Below, piece after piece: positions 1-10,892 of a DNA stretch of 64,000 nt (within the stretch, counting starts at the first letter, position 1; each line of letters begins with the position of its first letter). Source of the DNA: Sialis fuliginosa (Eukaryota > Arthropoda > Insecta > Megaloptera > Sialidae); contig OY540809.1 in assembly GCA_961205875.1 (NCBI GenBank), positions 36,096,267 to 36,160,266 of the forward strand, read 5' to 3'. A model generated the notes under the pieces. That model ran no database searches. It had not been told where the DNA came from and saw only the letters and a list, made by a program, of their open reading frames with translations. The translations under genes were made by a program, and so were the position numbers.

Positions 1-230
1 TATTATTATCTATAATTTATGTCCTATTCTTTTTTTTTGTATCTTTTTTAAACTCACCAAAAAATAACAATTTTAGTTTTTATTTAAAATTAATTTTATT
101 AATATGTTTGAATAATCTAGTTACCTATGAAATTCAAATCATTTTTTGTTACAACTGTCAATTAATTATATAAAACGTGTTGAACTGTTGAAATATCGAA
201 CAAATAAGTAACCATTGACAAAACAACGTT
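1..230. other. AT-rich sequence without recognised feature
   Basis: Low-complexity A/T runs. I see no gene, RNA or repeat boundary before the R copy that starts at 231. Confidence 0.6.
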
Positions 231-1018
231 TTGCTTCCTCGCAATATCGAAGATACGAGAAGATTGAGACAAAAAAAAAGTTCTCCAATTTCAAAATTTT
301 AAATTTATTTATCCGTTTCACGTCAAGACAAACACTTTTCGTTCCGTGTTTGTCTGTCTGTCCGTGTGTCCGTCTGTCCCCTGAATCCTTGTCACACGCA
401 TAACTCATGAACCACTGAACCGATATTATTGAAACTTGGTCGGATGGTTGGGTTTGGTTTGAGGACGGTCCCATTTCAAAATCATCAAAATCGTGTGTAA
501 GGGGGAGGGGTGACACCCCAAAATATTTTTTTTTTTAAGATATCTCAAGAACGACACATGTTACGAGAAAATTTTATAGAATATTTTTTGTAGAGAATTA
601 AATTTCCTATAATATGGGTCTACTACGTTTGTTGTAAAATATTCCCTTACAAAGATTTATCTAAATTAATTTTAAAAATTCGTGTTTTGTTTTTCTAAAT
701 TGATATTTGATTGGATATATTAAGTGTCATTTTGACGTTTTAAATGTCACTTTGGCGTTTTAAATGTCACTTTGATGTTTTAAATGTCATTTTGACATTT
801 GCATAAATTTAGATTTAGATTGAAATTGTCAAAAAATTAAAAATATATGAAAAAATATTCAGGTGCGTTTTAAGAAAAAATTCGAACTAAGATTTTTTAG
901 TAAAATTTGTATAAAAATTAAATGGTTAACCAATGCCAGGCAATTTATCTGAACACTATCGGTTTTAGTGAATTTAGCACGAGGAAGCACTGTGCATTTA
1001 CTTGGCAGATGTTTTTTT
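231..1018 (+). repeat. R-family repeat, copy 1 (full length, short subfamily)
   Basis: Starts TTGCTTCCTCGCAATATCG and ends GGCAGATG plus a T-run. This sets the + orientation used for the family. Order inside: a polypyrimidine stretch of GTCT/GTCC units, a strongly conserved core (about 380-520), four ~20 bp ATGTCA(T/C)TTTG units (about 725-800), then the end carrying GAGGAAGCACTGTGC. It has a ~30 bp deletion just before the end that is shared with the copies at 5014 and 18523, so these three form a recent subfamily. The class is unknown: the word GCTTCCTCG occurs near both ends in inverted orientation, but no clear target duplication was found. The short ORFs that recur in it are by-products of the repeated DNA. 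Confidence 0.85.
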
Positions 1019-1700
1019 AAACAGGAAAACAATTATAACGATTTATAATAAAAACGTTTGAAAAAAAATCACAGAATAGAATTAAAATATATTTCGAACA
1101 TCAACAAAAACAACAATTAATGTAATGTAGTTAATTATATTCAATTTCTTAGCAGTAAGTGTTAACTTATGTAATTTTGTCTGTATCATAATCTATAAAA
1201 AAGTCTTGTGCCGACCAGGGCAGTTTATTTTAATCGATTTTTTTAAAGGGTATAGCCGGGTAAGCATGCAAAAATGGCCCCCAAAGGGAATCAAACGTCG
1301 AGTTAGCCGTTCGAAAGCATAAGGTCAAAGAACATTTTTCCCAAAATTTTGAATTGTTAGCCGCCATATTGGATGATAGGGAAGAAACGTGTATTTTTGT
1401 TTTTATTTTTTTTCTAAGTTTCTATTATAAAACAAAATCTGAAAAAATCATATAATAACATTCGATCATTGTCAACGTGCATGATTTTTTTGAATATTTT
1501 TTGGCGGGAAATACAAACTCAAAAAAAATATTTTTTTTTTTTAATATTTTCGTGTGATAAAACTCAAGTACTACCTCAGTTTTTTTACTATAGAATAGTC
1601 ACTTGGAAAACTATTATTGTGAATTTTTTAATTTGGGGGATCTTAATGAAAAAATTCGAAAACAGTAAATATATTACCACGATTGTATCTCACAATCTGT
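1019..1700. other. Unassigned AT-rich DNA with a short shared block
   Basis: A segment near 1180-1226, reading GTCTTGTGCCGACCAGGGCA in part, reappears inverted at about 34258-34298 and partly at 49060-49085, so it is a fragment of another dispersed repeat. Nothing else was recognised. Confidence 0.5.
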
Positions 1701-2070
1701 AAATTGAGAAAAATATTTTAAGCTAAAAACATTATATGAACATGTTTCCGAAAAATTTTCGTGAGGGGGCTACAGCTCTCAAAAGATTTTAGTCAAAATT
1801 AGTTTTTATTTAATATCCTGAGAACCCATTGTACTACAGTTATGAAATTTGCTACAGGGTTTAGTATTAATAAGTGTTATCTATTTTCAGTATCAACTAA
1901 TAGTAATTTAGACCAGGGATGTATGGGACCAGTGGGCCCATCGATTTTTTTCTAGTATTTTTTAATTTTTTTGAACACTTATATCATAGGATAAACTGTT
2001 TATGGGAAATATCGATGTAAAAGAAAGCATGCAGAATTTTACTTAATACTGATGTTTCAAATTACGTCGT
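1701..2070 (+). repeat. F-family foldback element, fragment
   Basis: Matches one arm of the large inverted-repeat elements at 43979-45161 and 14438-16289. Shared stretches include GAGGGGGCTACAGC, GAAATTTG.TACAGGG, AGACCAGGG.TGTATGG and GTGGGCCC. Only one arm is present, with no mirror arm, so this is a broken copy. Confidence 0.75.
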
Positions 2071-2255
2071 TAAAAACTCACAGAGGGTGACACCCGCTTA
2101 ATGTACAAAAAAATCATATTGACTTTTTTCGGAGGGAGTGGGTGAAACTATCGATTTACTTCCCGAGTTTCACCCTCACCTCCCTAGCGACGCCACTGCC
2201 AAGGGTCTCTTTATAACATTTGCTACAGGCCCCGCGCTTGCTTAATCCGGCACTG
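2071..2255 (-). mobile_element. hAT-type element ends (fragment)
   Basis: Read on the minus strand, two typical hAT-style termini occur: CAGTGCCGGATTAAGC ending at 2255 and CAGTGGCGTCGCTAGGG ending at 2198. The block between them matches 31617-31676. No 8 bp duplication is visible, so this is a fragment or two abutting remnants. Confidence 0.5.
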
Positions 2256-2714
2256 ACTAGAACACGAAAATAAAAATGCGGTTTTTGTTCTATATACATT
2301 TCAACATGATAAAATCGAATCTGATATTCAAATGTACATATCAACGTCAAACTTTAATATTACCTACTCGATATCATCATTTTTAACCACTCAGATTCGA
2401 TTTTAGCACGTCGAAATACATGAGTATAGAACGGTTGGTCTTCTCTCCGATACAAGATTTTTTCTAGTCTGCTTTTGTTATTTTTTAGGAGAATCGTATT
2501 TAATTTTTTATTAAATCCACAATTTTTTTAATTTTTTTAGTACTTTTAGAAAACAAAAGAATTTGTTCAATTTAATTAATTATTATTTGAAAATAAGCTA
2601 TAAAACATTTACACCATAGTTACACAAATAACTATTTTAAAATTCATTAATCGTAAAAAAATGTAAAAATGTATATGTTACTATAGAAGCAGTAAACACT
2701 TTTTTTTCGCCGTG
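2256..2714. other. AT-rich sequence without recognised feature
   Basis: No repeat family of the window and no coding signal was recognised here. Confidence 0.5.
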
Positions 2715-3420
2715 AAAAAAACATTGACAAGTAAATGCACAGTGCTTCCTTGTGCTAAATTCACCAAAGGTAGTTAATTATTCAACAATTTAATTAAAAA
2801 CCGATAGTGTTTAGATAAATTGCCTGGAATTGGTTAACCATTTTTAATTTTAGTTTGAAATTTTTCTTAAAACGCACCTGATTATTTTTTTGTATATTTT
2901 TAATTTTTTGAGAATTTCAATCTAAATCTAAATTTATACAATTTAGAAAAACAAAACACGATTTTTAAAAAAATAAATTGAGGTAAATCTTTGTAAAGGA
3001 ATATTTTACAACAAACGTTCTAGACACATTTTTAAAGAAATTTAATGTTCTACAAAAAATATATATTCACGTAACATGTGTCGTTCTTGAGATATCTTGA
3101 AAAAATAAATATTTTGGGATGTTCCCCTCCCCCTTACATATGATTTTGAAATGGGACCGTCTTCTAGCCAGACCCAACCATCCGACCAAGTTTCAATAAT
3201 ATCGGTTCAGTGGTTCATGAGTTATGCGTGTGACAAGGATTCAAGGCACAGACGGACACACGGATGGACGGACAGACAGACAGACACGGAACGAAAAGTG
3301 TTTACTTTGACGTGAAACGGATAAATCAATTTAAAATTTTGAAACCGGAGAACATTTTTTTTGTCTCAATCTGGAACGATCACAAAGCTTCTCGTATCTT
3401 CGATATTACGAGGAAGCAAT
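2715..3420 (-). repeat. R-family repeat, copy 2
   Basis: Reverse copy running from the A-run plus ACATTGACAAG to GAGGAAGCAAT. It lacks the internal ATGTCATTTTG units entirely (0 units). Its outer flank (3421-3530) is the inverse of the flank of the R copy at 10893, so the two copies sit in a duplicated, inverted segment. Confidence 0.85.
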
Positions 3421-3530
3421 TAATTAATTATTTTTATTTTTTTTTTTAATTAATTTAATTTTCACCACCAGTCGTTTTGTGCATACGTTAAAAACAAAAG
3501 AATTAACATTTTTTTTACAGATTTAGAAAT
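3421..3530 (-). repeat. Flank shared with 10780-10892 (inverted duplicate)
   Basis: Contains ACCAGTCGTTTTGTGCATACG, here split by orientation from the same words at about 10825-10850. It joins an R copy to a piece of an H-type hAT element in both places. Confidence 0.75.
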
Positions 3531-3670
3531 TCGAATGTATGATTTTAAACATTCGCGAACGCGAATGCGAATACGAATATTCGCATTCGAATATTGACTT
3601 TTTTTATTATAAATTTTCTTTTTCTTTTTTTTTTCGCTTTTTAGGGGAGCATCAACATCTTTTTTGTAAA
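3531..3670 (-). mobile_element. H-type hAT element, terminal fragment
   Basis: Runs of GAATGCGAATACGAATATTCG followed by T-rich DNA match the 3' end of the elements at 9911-10742 and 14755-15500 in reverse orientation. Relative to 10680-10790, about 50 bp between two CATTCG words is missing. Confidence 0.7.
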
Positions 3671-3723
3671 TTTTAATTTGTATTTAATTGTATTAATAAT
3701 TTATTTTTTTTAGGAATTGGGGC

Positions 3724-3810
3724 AAATTTTGAAATCGGAGAACATTTTTTTTGTCTCAATCTAAAACGATCACAAAGCTTCTCGTATCTTCAATATTGCG
3801 AGGAAGCAAT
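3724..3810 (-). repeat. R-family repeat, terminal 87 bp fragment
   Basis: Only the GAAATCGGAG...GAGGAAGCAAT end of R is present, about 300 bp beyond the end of the copy at 2715-3420. Confidence 0.8.
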
Positions 3811-4403
3811 ATAATTAATGCCACCAAAATTATTCTACTCTGGATTTTGGTAACTAATTGTATGTTTCTACACTCACAAAATCCATAAACAATATAACAC
3901 AATTAGGTACTTTAAAAAGTTTATGGTTTGCTTTCGCTTGCAAGCAAATCTTTATAATACCGTGAACAATTGTAAAACTTTTTACAGTGCACCCCTGCTT
4001 GGTATAAACATAAAATCTCTTTTATGGCAGATATATTAAAATAGAAAAGACAATATGTCAAAACCATACATCCTCTCTTATATCTTTCAAAGTAGACAAT
4101 TATATTTTTTCTTTTATTCAAAATTAAATCACATGAAGGAAAAATAATTCTCTACACAGAACACTTTACAAAAACTCCACTCGACTTGTCAAAGGCAAGT
4201 GTCTGGTGTTATTGGTGAGCTCTTTGAGCATCATTCACGGCTAAAAAGCATCTTTGTCAAATACTAGAGTAGAGTTTTGAATGTATGGGTTATTCGTGTC
4301 AGATCAACATAGGCTCAAAATAAATGCAGGAGAACTTCGACAGAGTGACAAAAGTAGTAGGGGAAAGTCCTTTATAGAACCGGACACGAGGTAATTATAG
4401 AAA
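3811..4403. other. Unassigned sequence
   Basis: Moderately complex DNA with no match to the other families in the window. The ORFs here are short and show no recognisable domain. Confidence 0.5.
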
Positions 4404-4858
4404 AGGCATGATGCCTAATTTTTAAAAACTATTTTATGATGATCTTACGTGTCTCTTGTTTCCAAAAAAATTGTTTATTTCTTCAGTAAATAAAGGTTTA
4501 ATCACAAAAATTGACCCTTTTAAAACTAATTTTGAATTTGACACCAAAACGTTCGCAGGTGTCATGGCGCATTTTTGACGTCACGTCTTAGTAAACACTC
4601 CTTGTAAACTATAATAAATCCTTGTTCCATCGCTAATGTTTCTCGGTTTTAGTTTTGGTAACACAAAACTGAGCAAATTGATAATTTAAAACCACAAAAT
4701 AATTTATAAACAGTGCAGATATTAATGAAACAAAAATAACGTTTACGTAGCCGTGACGTCATCCACTCTGACTGGTGTTTTATTAAACATGGCGGATTGC
4801 TGTATTTTGCGTTTTTATTTTAACAAAAATCATATTAATCTCGCTTTTAATATAAAAA
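4404..4858 (+). repeat. D-family repeat, copy 1
   Basis: About 455 bp nearly identical to 12001-12461 in the same orientation, starting GCATGATGCCTAATTT. It contains two TGACGTCA-like words and ATGGCGGATTG. No inverted ends were identified. It may be a MITE or part of a larger duplicated segment. Confidence 0.8.
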
Positions 4859-5013
4859 TAAATACATTACTATACATGCCTATTACACATACAATATAAT
4901 TGTACAATATTATTATTGCACATTTTTATTGAAATATGTATACCTTGCACCTACACGTGATGATCAAAATTTGGCTGCAGCTGTGCTGTTGATTTTGCTG
5001 GCAAAATGAAGAG

Positions 5014-5851
5014 AAAAAAAACATCTGCCAAGTAAATGCACAGTGCTTCCTCGTGCTTAATTCACTAAAACCGATAGTGTTCAGATAAATTGCCTGGCAT
5101 TGGTTAACCATTTAATTTTTATACAAATTTTACTAAAAAATCTTAGTTCGAATTTTTTCTTAAAACGCACCTGAATATTTTTTCATATATTTTTAATTTT
5201 TTGACAATTTCAATCTAAATCTAAATTTATGCAAATGTCAAAATGACATTTAAAACGTCAAAGTGACATTTAAAACGCCAAAGTGACATTTAAAACGTCA
5301 AAATGACACTTAATATATCCAATCAAATATCAATTTAGAAAAACAAAACACGAATTTTTAAAATTAATTTAGATAAATCTTTGTAAGGGAATATTTTAGA
5401 ACAAACGTAGTAGACCCATATTATAGGAAATTTAATTCTCTACAAAAAATATTCTATAAAATTTTCTCGTAACATGTGTCGTTCTTGAGATATCTTGAAA
5501 AAAGAAATATTTTGGGGTGTCACCCCTTCCCCTTACACACGATTTTGATGATTTTGAAATGGGACTGTCCTCAAACCAAACCCAACCATCTGACCAAGTT
5601 TCAATAATATCGGTTCAGTGGTTCATGAGTTATGCGTGTGACAAGGATTCAGGGGACAGACGGACGGACGGACGGACGGACGGACGGACGGACGGACACA
5701 CGGACAGACAGACAGACACGGAACGAAAAGTGTTTGTCTTGACGTGAAACGGATAAATAAATTTAAAATTTTGAAATTGGAGAACTTTTTTTTTGTCTCA
5801 ATCTGAAACGATCACATAGCTTCTCGTATCTTCGATATTGCGAGGAAGCAA
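5014..5851 (-). repeat. R-family repeat, copy 3 (full length, short subfamily)
   Basis: Reverse copy from the A-run plus ACATCTGCCAAG to GAGGAAGCAA. It carries four ATGTCA-type units and the longest GACG microsatellite of the family (about 5655-5695). Almost identical to 18523-19350, which suggests recent copying. Confidence 0.9.
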
Positions 5852-5959
5852 AATATTGCGCAATAAAATTTAAGCTTGCTCAAACTTTTCTAAAATCATT
5901 GTGTAATCTTCAATACGATCCCTAAACGGTCAATAATATAATATATAATATTTGTAGTT

Positions 5960-6682
5960 TTGCTTCCTCGCAACCTTTGTGATCGTTTTAGAATGAGACA
6001 AAAAAATTGTTCTCCGATTTCAAAATTTTAAATTGATCTTTCCGTTTTACGTCAAGATAAACGCTTTTCGCTCCGTGCCTGTCTGTCTGTCCGTCCGTCC
6101 GTGTGTCTGTCCGCTGAATCCTTGTCACACGCATAACTCATGAACCACTGAACTGATATTGTTGAAACTTGGTCGGATGGTTGGGTCTGGCTTGAGGACG
6201 GTCCCATTTCAAAATCATCAAAATCGTGTGTAAGGGGGAGGGGTGACATCCCAAAATATTTATTTTTGCAAGATATCTCAAGAACGATACATGTAACGTA
6301 AAAATTTTATAGGATCTTTTTTGTAAAGCATTCAATTTCCTTATCTCGATTTGCTTTTAATAATCGTGTTTTGTTTTTTCAAATTAATATTTAATTTGAT
6401 ATAATAAATGTCATTTTGACGTTTTAAATGTCATTTTGACGTTTGTATAACTTTAGATTTAGATTGAAATTGTCAAAAAAATTAAAAATATATGAAAAAA
6501 TAATCAGGTGCGTCTTAAGAAAAATTTCGAACTAATATTTTTTAGTAAAATTGTATAAAAATAGTAAATGGTTAACCAATTCCAGGCAATTTATCTGAGC
6601 ACTTTATCGGTTTTTATTTAAATTGTTCAATAATTAACTACCATTGATGATTTTGGCACGAAAAAGCACTGTGCATTTACTT
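5960..6682 (+). repeat. R-family repeat, copy 4 (ends slightly trimmed)
   Basis: Starts TGCTTCCTCGCAA but lacks the following ~25 bp found in other copies, has two ATGTCA units, and stops at GTGCATTTAC before the GGCAGATG end. Confidence 0.85.
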
Positions 6683-6895
6683 TCTCTTTTATTTATATTA
6701 TCTATAACTTGTATCTAAAACATTTTTTTCTTATATTAAAAAATATATAATATGGTATAATATTTAAAAAATAATTCGAAAAATTCAAAAATTAAAGAAA
6801 ATCGATTATTTCCTAAAAAAACATTTTGGGGGGAACAATGAACAGAACATAAATTATAGATAAGAGCATTTTCTATAACTTTAATCTAAAACATT

Positions 6896-7190
6896 TTTTT
6901 CTACTGCGCATCGTTTCAAAAATAATTCTAAAATTCAAAAATTGACATCAGTAAAAATTCGTTTCCGGTTTAGTGATGGTTTTCAAAAATAGGAGGTGCA
7001 CATCTTAAGTTTAAAATTTCATGTCTGTAAGTCTCGCCGTTTTGGCTGTAGAGCGTTCACAGATAGACAGAGACACACACACGCAGACGTCATTGAGATA
7101 ATGGTCGTACGTGATTCAGGGACCCACAATACGTGTAATTCCGTTGAAATCTCTAGTTCGAATTTGTTCATGATAACTATATTATACAGT
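6896..7190 (+). repeat. E-family repeat, copy 1
   Basis: Matches 13447-13720 in inverted orientation: GTGATGGTTTTCAAAAATAGG, GGCTGTAGAGCGTTCACAG, a short CACACACGCAGA run, then ATAATGGTCGTACGTGATTC. This is the type of insect repeat that carries a GACAGA-like microsatellite. Confidence 0.75.
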
Positions 7191-7203
7191 ACATTTCATG
7201 TAC

Positions 7204-7782
7204 GGTCGAGCGGGGTAAATATGAAACACCAAAAAAATGGGGTAAAAGTGAAACAAGCTTGCAACTAAAAAACTAATTGGTTAATAGGAGGATTATAAAA
7301 ACTGACATCATCATTTAAGGTTTCTTGAAGCGACCTGAAAATATGAATCGCCTAATAAGTGATGTGTCACCTTTCCCTTTGCCAATGTCTGTTAGTCGAT
7401 GTCAAAACGTGTGAATTAAATTTTAATTCTTTGCACATAACTTTCTGATAGCTCAGATATTAATTAAAGTTATAATTTTACATTGATATGCCACAAAGAA
7501 GATAAATCAAAGTTTCTTTTGTAGCTTTTCTTTTAATTTTTCGAGAAATATTTTCCATTAAAGGCCTGTTTCTTTTTTTCCCAAATTAAAGGTTAAAAAT
7601 GAAACACACTTTTTTTTATTTTTAAAGTCCGTGTTGTATCGTACAGTTCAAATGACGTAAGTATTTAAAATGGTTATTCATAAGCGCATCTAGTAGAAAA
7701 AATTAAAGTATGAATTTCTATCGTTAACTGTCAAAAAACATGAAAGATTTGTATTTTGCTTCACTTTTACCCCAGTTGACCC
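7204..7782 (+). mobile_element. G-family element, copy 1 (inverted ends GGTC..GACC)
   Basis: Ends are imperfect inverted repeats: GGTCGAGCGGGGTAAATATG at the left and, read inverted, GGTCAACTGGGGTAAAAGTG at the right. The word GGGGTAAAAGTGAAAC and variants recur inside. Other copies: 20592-21135 (right end missing) and 37049-37614 (inverted). No protein is encoded. Looks like a non-autonomous terminal-inverted-repeat element. The target duplication is unclear. Confidence 0.75.
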
Positions 7783-8139
7783 TAGATATATAAAAGTCGA
7801 GATACATCTACCAATCACCACAAATGGGCCAATACTTCTGATTAAATGTTGATTTATTCGAGTAGAAAAACTTCAATCTGCAGTACATAGTTCAGTATGG
7901 CGTTGTTTTCGCGTTCTATTTACGTGTCCATTAATCTTGTGTGCCTTTGAAACGTTAGTTCTTTTAATGCGTTATACCCCGTATATAAAGCGGATTTGTG
8001 CGCGCGCACTAAATTACTAAAGGAGTTGTGAAAGGAAGTATTTATGTGTAATTTCTCAGTAGTAAAATATAGCTGGAGGAGAAATAAAAAAAATAAACTC
8101 GCGTGGATTTCGAAACCCCCATCCCCATGGTATTTTTTC
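7783..8139. other. Unassigned sequence
   Basis: No match to other families and no coding signal recognised. Confidence 0.4.
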
Positions 8140-8407
8140 TGCCGGATCGAATAAAACTAATTACAACCCTTCATATGTGCCAGGGGATGAAATCTTTATT
8201 ACTAAAAAAAAGTTTCCCATACAAATTTTTCAACCCTTTTGCAATTCCTTAGGGGTTGAATATTCGAGATACGAAGTAGCCTATGTTCTTCTTCGGGATG
8301 CAAGCTATCTCACTGCCAAATTTCATCAAGATCGGTAAAGCGTTTTAGCCGTAAACAGGTAACAAATAGACAGACTGAGAGGTACATTTTCGCATTTATA
8401 ATATAAG
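8140..8407 (+). repeat. Insect dispersed-repeat tail
   Basis: Contains the phrase order CCAAATTTCATCAAGATCGG, GTTTTAGCCGTAAACAGG, AGACAGACTGAG and TTCGCATTTATAATATAAG. This is a layout familiar from the tails of widespread non-autonomous insect repeats. Only one copy in the window; the boundaries are approximate. Confidence 0.45.
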
Positions 8408-9275
8408 TCGCGACTCCTATGTAAGATAAGGGGTTGTTTTGTCCCCTTAATAACCCCTCTTTTTGAATGCTTAATAATTTAAATTAAAGAGCAATCAAAT
8501 CCAGTGTCTTTAAAATAATATTATAATAATTATTATAATAATATTTTTTGTTTTTTTTTTTATAAAAATAATCTTTTTTTAAGGGCATTTTCCCAACGAT
8601 TAACTATAATAAATGTTTGATTGTTATATCATTTTAAAGGTACTGAATGTCTCTTTAATTTAAACTATTGCGCATTCAAATATTTTAACCCGTTACCGAG
8701 ATATAATGCCCAACAAATTTTTCTAATAAAGCAAATCATTTAGGAACCTAAGGATGATATCCAATTATAAATTCCTTCGATAGGTGTTTTAAGGATATAC
8801 AAATGCAAATTTTGCGCATATAGCGTTTTGAATTTCCTTATTAAAAAAAATTCGTTAATATGACTTCATTAATTACCAAAATATACGATTCGAAAGTAGT
8901 TTTGTTTCTATGCCGATTGAATCTACTTTCTAAACTTATTTCTCAAACCTAATCGCACGAAATAGGTTAATACATAATAACACCGTCTTTCCGAAAATAC
9001 AAATATCTTATAAAATATTCTTGAATACCAAATTTCCTTCATTTCCATTTATATATTTTATTTAATAAAAAACCAATAAATGTTGAATACCGCATTTGAA
9101 TCCAACAATGAAAAGCAAAAGGGAAAATATTTTACCGCACGCTCCAAATGTATATTGATTATTTATTCAATAAAGACGAGTTGGAAAAGTTTTTCAATCA
9201 CCAAAAAATACAATTTTACTTTAACTTTAAAATCTTATTATAATTCTTATTCTTCATTAACGAACCTAACATAAA
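8408..9275. other. AT-rich sequence without recognised feature
   Basis: Includes a local TAATATTATAATAATTATTA palindromic AT stretch at about 8515-8546. No gene or repeat family recognised. Confidence 0.5.
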
Positions 9276-9820
9276 ACTACATGTAGGTCAAGGTATATAA
9301 AGACAAGGTAGTCTCAACAATTCCTTGACCAATCAGCGTTGGCGCAGGAATTGACGTCATCTGGGGGATGTATTCAAATGCTATAAATGTGTAATAGAAT
9401 ATCAATTACAAAAAAATCCTTTATTTATTCTTGTTTTCGTATTTTTTGATATTTTAACAACACATACAATCAAATAAGTACAAATTCGACATTGCAAAAT
9501 CATAAAAAAGTTGTCACAGACAATTTGGTCTATTCGGGAAGCGTCATTTTTACTATTCTTAAGTTGGCAATACGTTATGTGATTCTGACAGCTCTTTATG
9601 ATTTTGCAATGTCGAATTTGTGCTTATTTGATTGTATGTGTTGTTAAAATATCAAAAAATACGAAAACAAGAATAAGTAAAGGAATTTTGTCTAATTGAT
9701 ATTCTATTATACATTTATAGCATTTGAATACATCCTCCAAGTGACGTCAATTCCCGCGCGGCCGCTGATTGATCAGGGAGCTGATGAAACTACCTTGTCT
9801 TTATTTACCTTGCGTGTAGG
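9276..9820. mobile_element. Long palindromic element (arms ~230 bp)
   Basis: Left arm 9276-9509 and right arm 9595-9820 are near mirror images around an ~85 bp centre. Matching words are AAAGACAAGGTAGT, GATATTCTATTA and GACATTGCAAAATCATAAA and their complements. A TGACGTCA-like site occurs in each arm. It looks like a foldback or MITE-type element; no protein is encoded. Confidence 0.8.
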
Positions 9821-9910
9821 TATACTTAAATATATAATATAAATATTTTTACGATCAACTATTTTATTACTTTCTTATACTTAAACTATGTGTATGAAAT
9901 ATACATAAGG

Positions 9911-10742
9911 TATGTGATGTAACGAATATTCGCATTCACGAATATTCGCAAATTTTTTAACATTCGCATTCGCAAGAAAAAGTGCGAATATTACTTGTTT
10001 TTGTAATAATAAAAAAAATTATTTTTTTATTTATTATATTAAATAATTATTTTTAAGAACAGTCAACATTTATTTTTATTTCCATGTTCTGAAAGAAATG
10101 GAAGTATTGTAATACAGTCGAAAAATCGTGTACGAGATAAGAGCATATTCTGATTGTACTTCAAAATGTAAAGAAAAGTTGATTTATGCATGGCGGCTGT
10201 GCGTGTGTCTGGAGGTAGAATTTTCTTTCGTTCATGATAACTACTGTAAAAATGCAGCGATTTGAATTATTTTTGGGTGAAATGTTTGTCTCAATGAGTA
10301 CTCCAGACCTATTGATTTTGATGGTAATCGGATTAGGTTTTTTTTTAATATTCACCCAAAAAGTTGTTTTTTTTATAAAATTAAAGCAAATTAAATAATA
10401 CAATACATTTGGGGGGGTTGTATGGATCATGCCCCAACTCCCAAAAAAAAAGTTATACAATTAAAACAAATTAAATAATGCAATATTTTTTAGGGTGGAA
10501 GAGATTATATGAATCATGCTCCCCCCCCCCAAAAAAAAAACTTATCAAATCAATACAAATTAAAATTTACAAAAAAAATGTTGAGGGGGCTTATAGGCCT
10601 TAATGCTCTTCTTAAAACGAAAAAATAAGAAGAAAAAAATGTATAACAAAAAAAGTCAATATTCGAATGCGAATGTTGGACGCCAATATTCGTATTCGTA
10701 TTCGCATTCGCGAATGTTTAAAATCATACATTCGTTGGCGTA
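9911..10742 (+). mobile_element. H-family hAT-like non-autonomous element, copy 2
   Basis: Begins TATGTGATGTAACGAATATTCG (split: GTGATGTAACGAATATTCG) and ends with CATTCG-rich DNA plus ACATTCGTTGGCGTA, paralleling the copy at 14755-15500. Each end is built of repeated CGAATATTCG/CATTCG words. Terminal bases are degraded and no 8 bp duplication was found. The interior contains a ~85 bp unit repeated about twice (10387-10557) with G- and C-runs. Confidence 0.7.
10387..10557 (+). repeat. Two-unit tandem repeat inside the H element
   Basis: Units of about 81 and 90 bp each begin AAATTAAATAAT.CAATA and contain TATG.ATCATGC followed by C- and A-runs. They are diverged from each other. Confidence 0.6.
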
Positions 10743-10892
10743 GATATGAAATATCTACACATAATAGGGGGAAACCATTCGAATTTCTAGATCTGTAAAA
10801 AAGATTTTAATTCTTTTGTTTTTAACGTATGCACAAAACGACTGGTGGTAAAACTTAAATTAATTTAAAAATAAATAAAAATAATTAATTAA

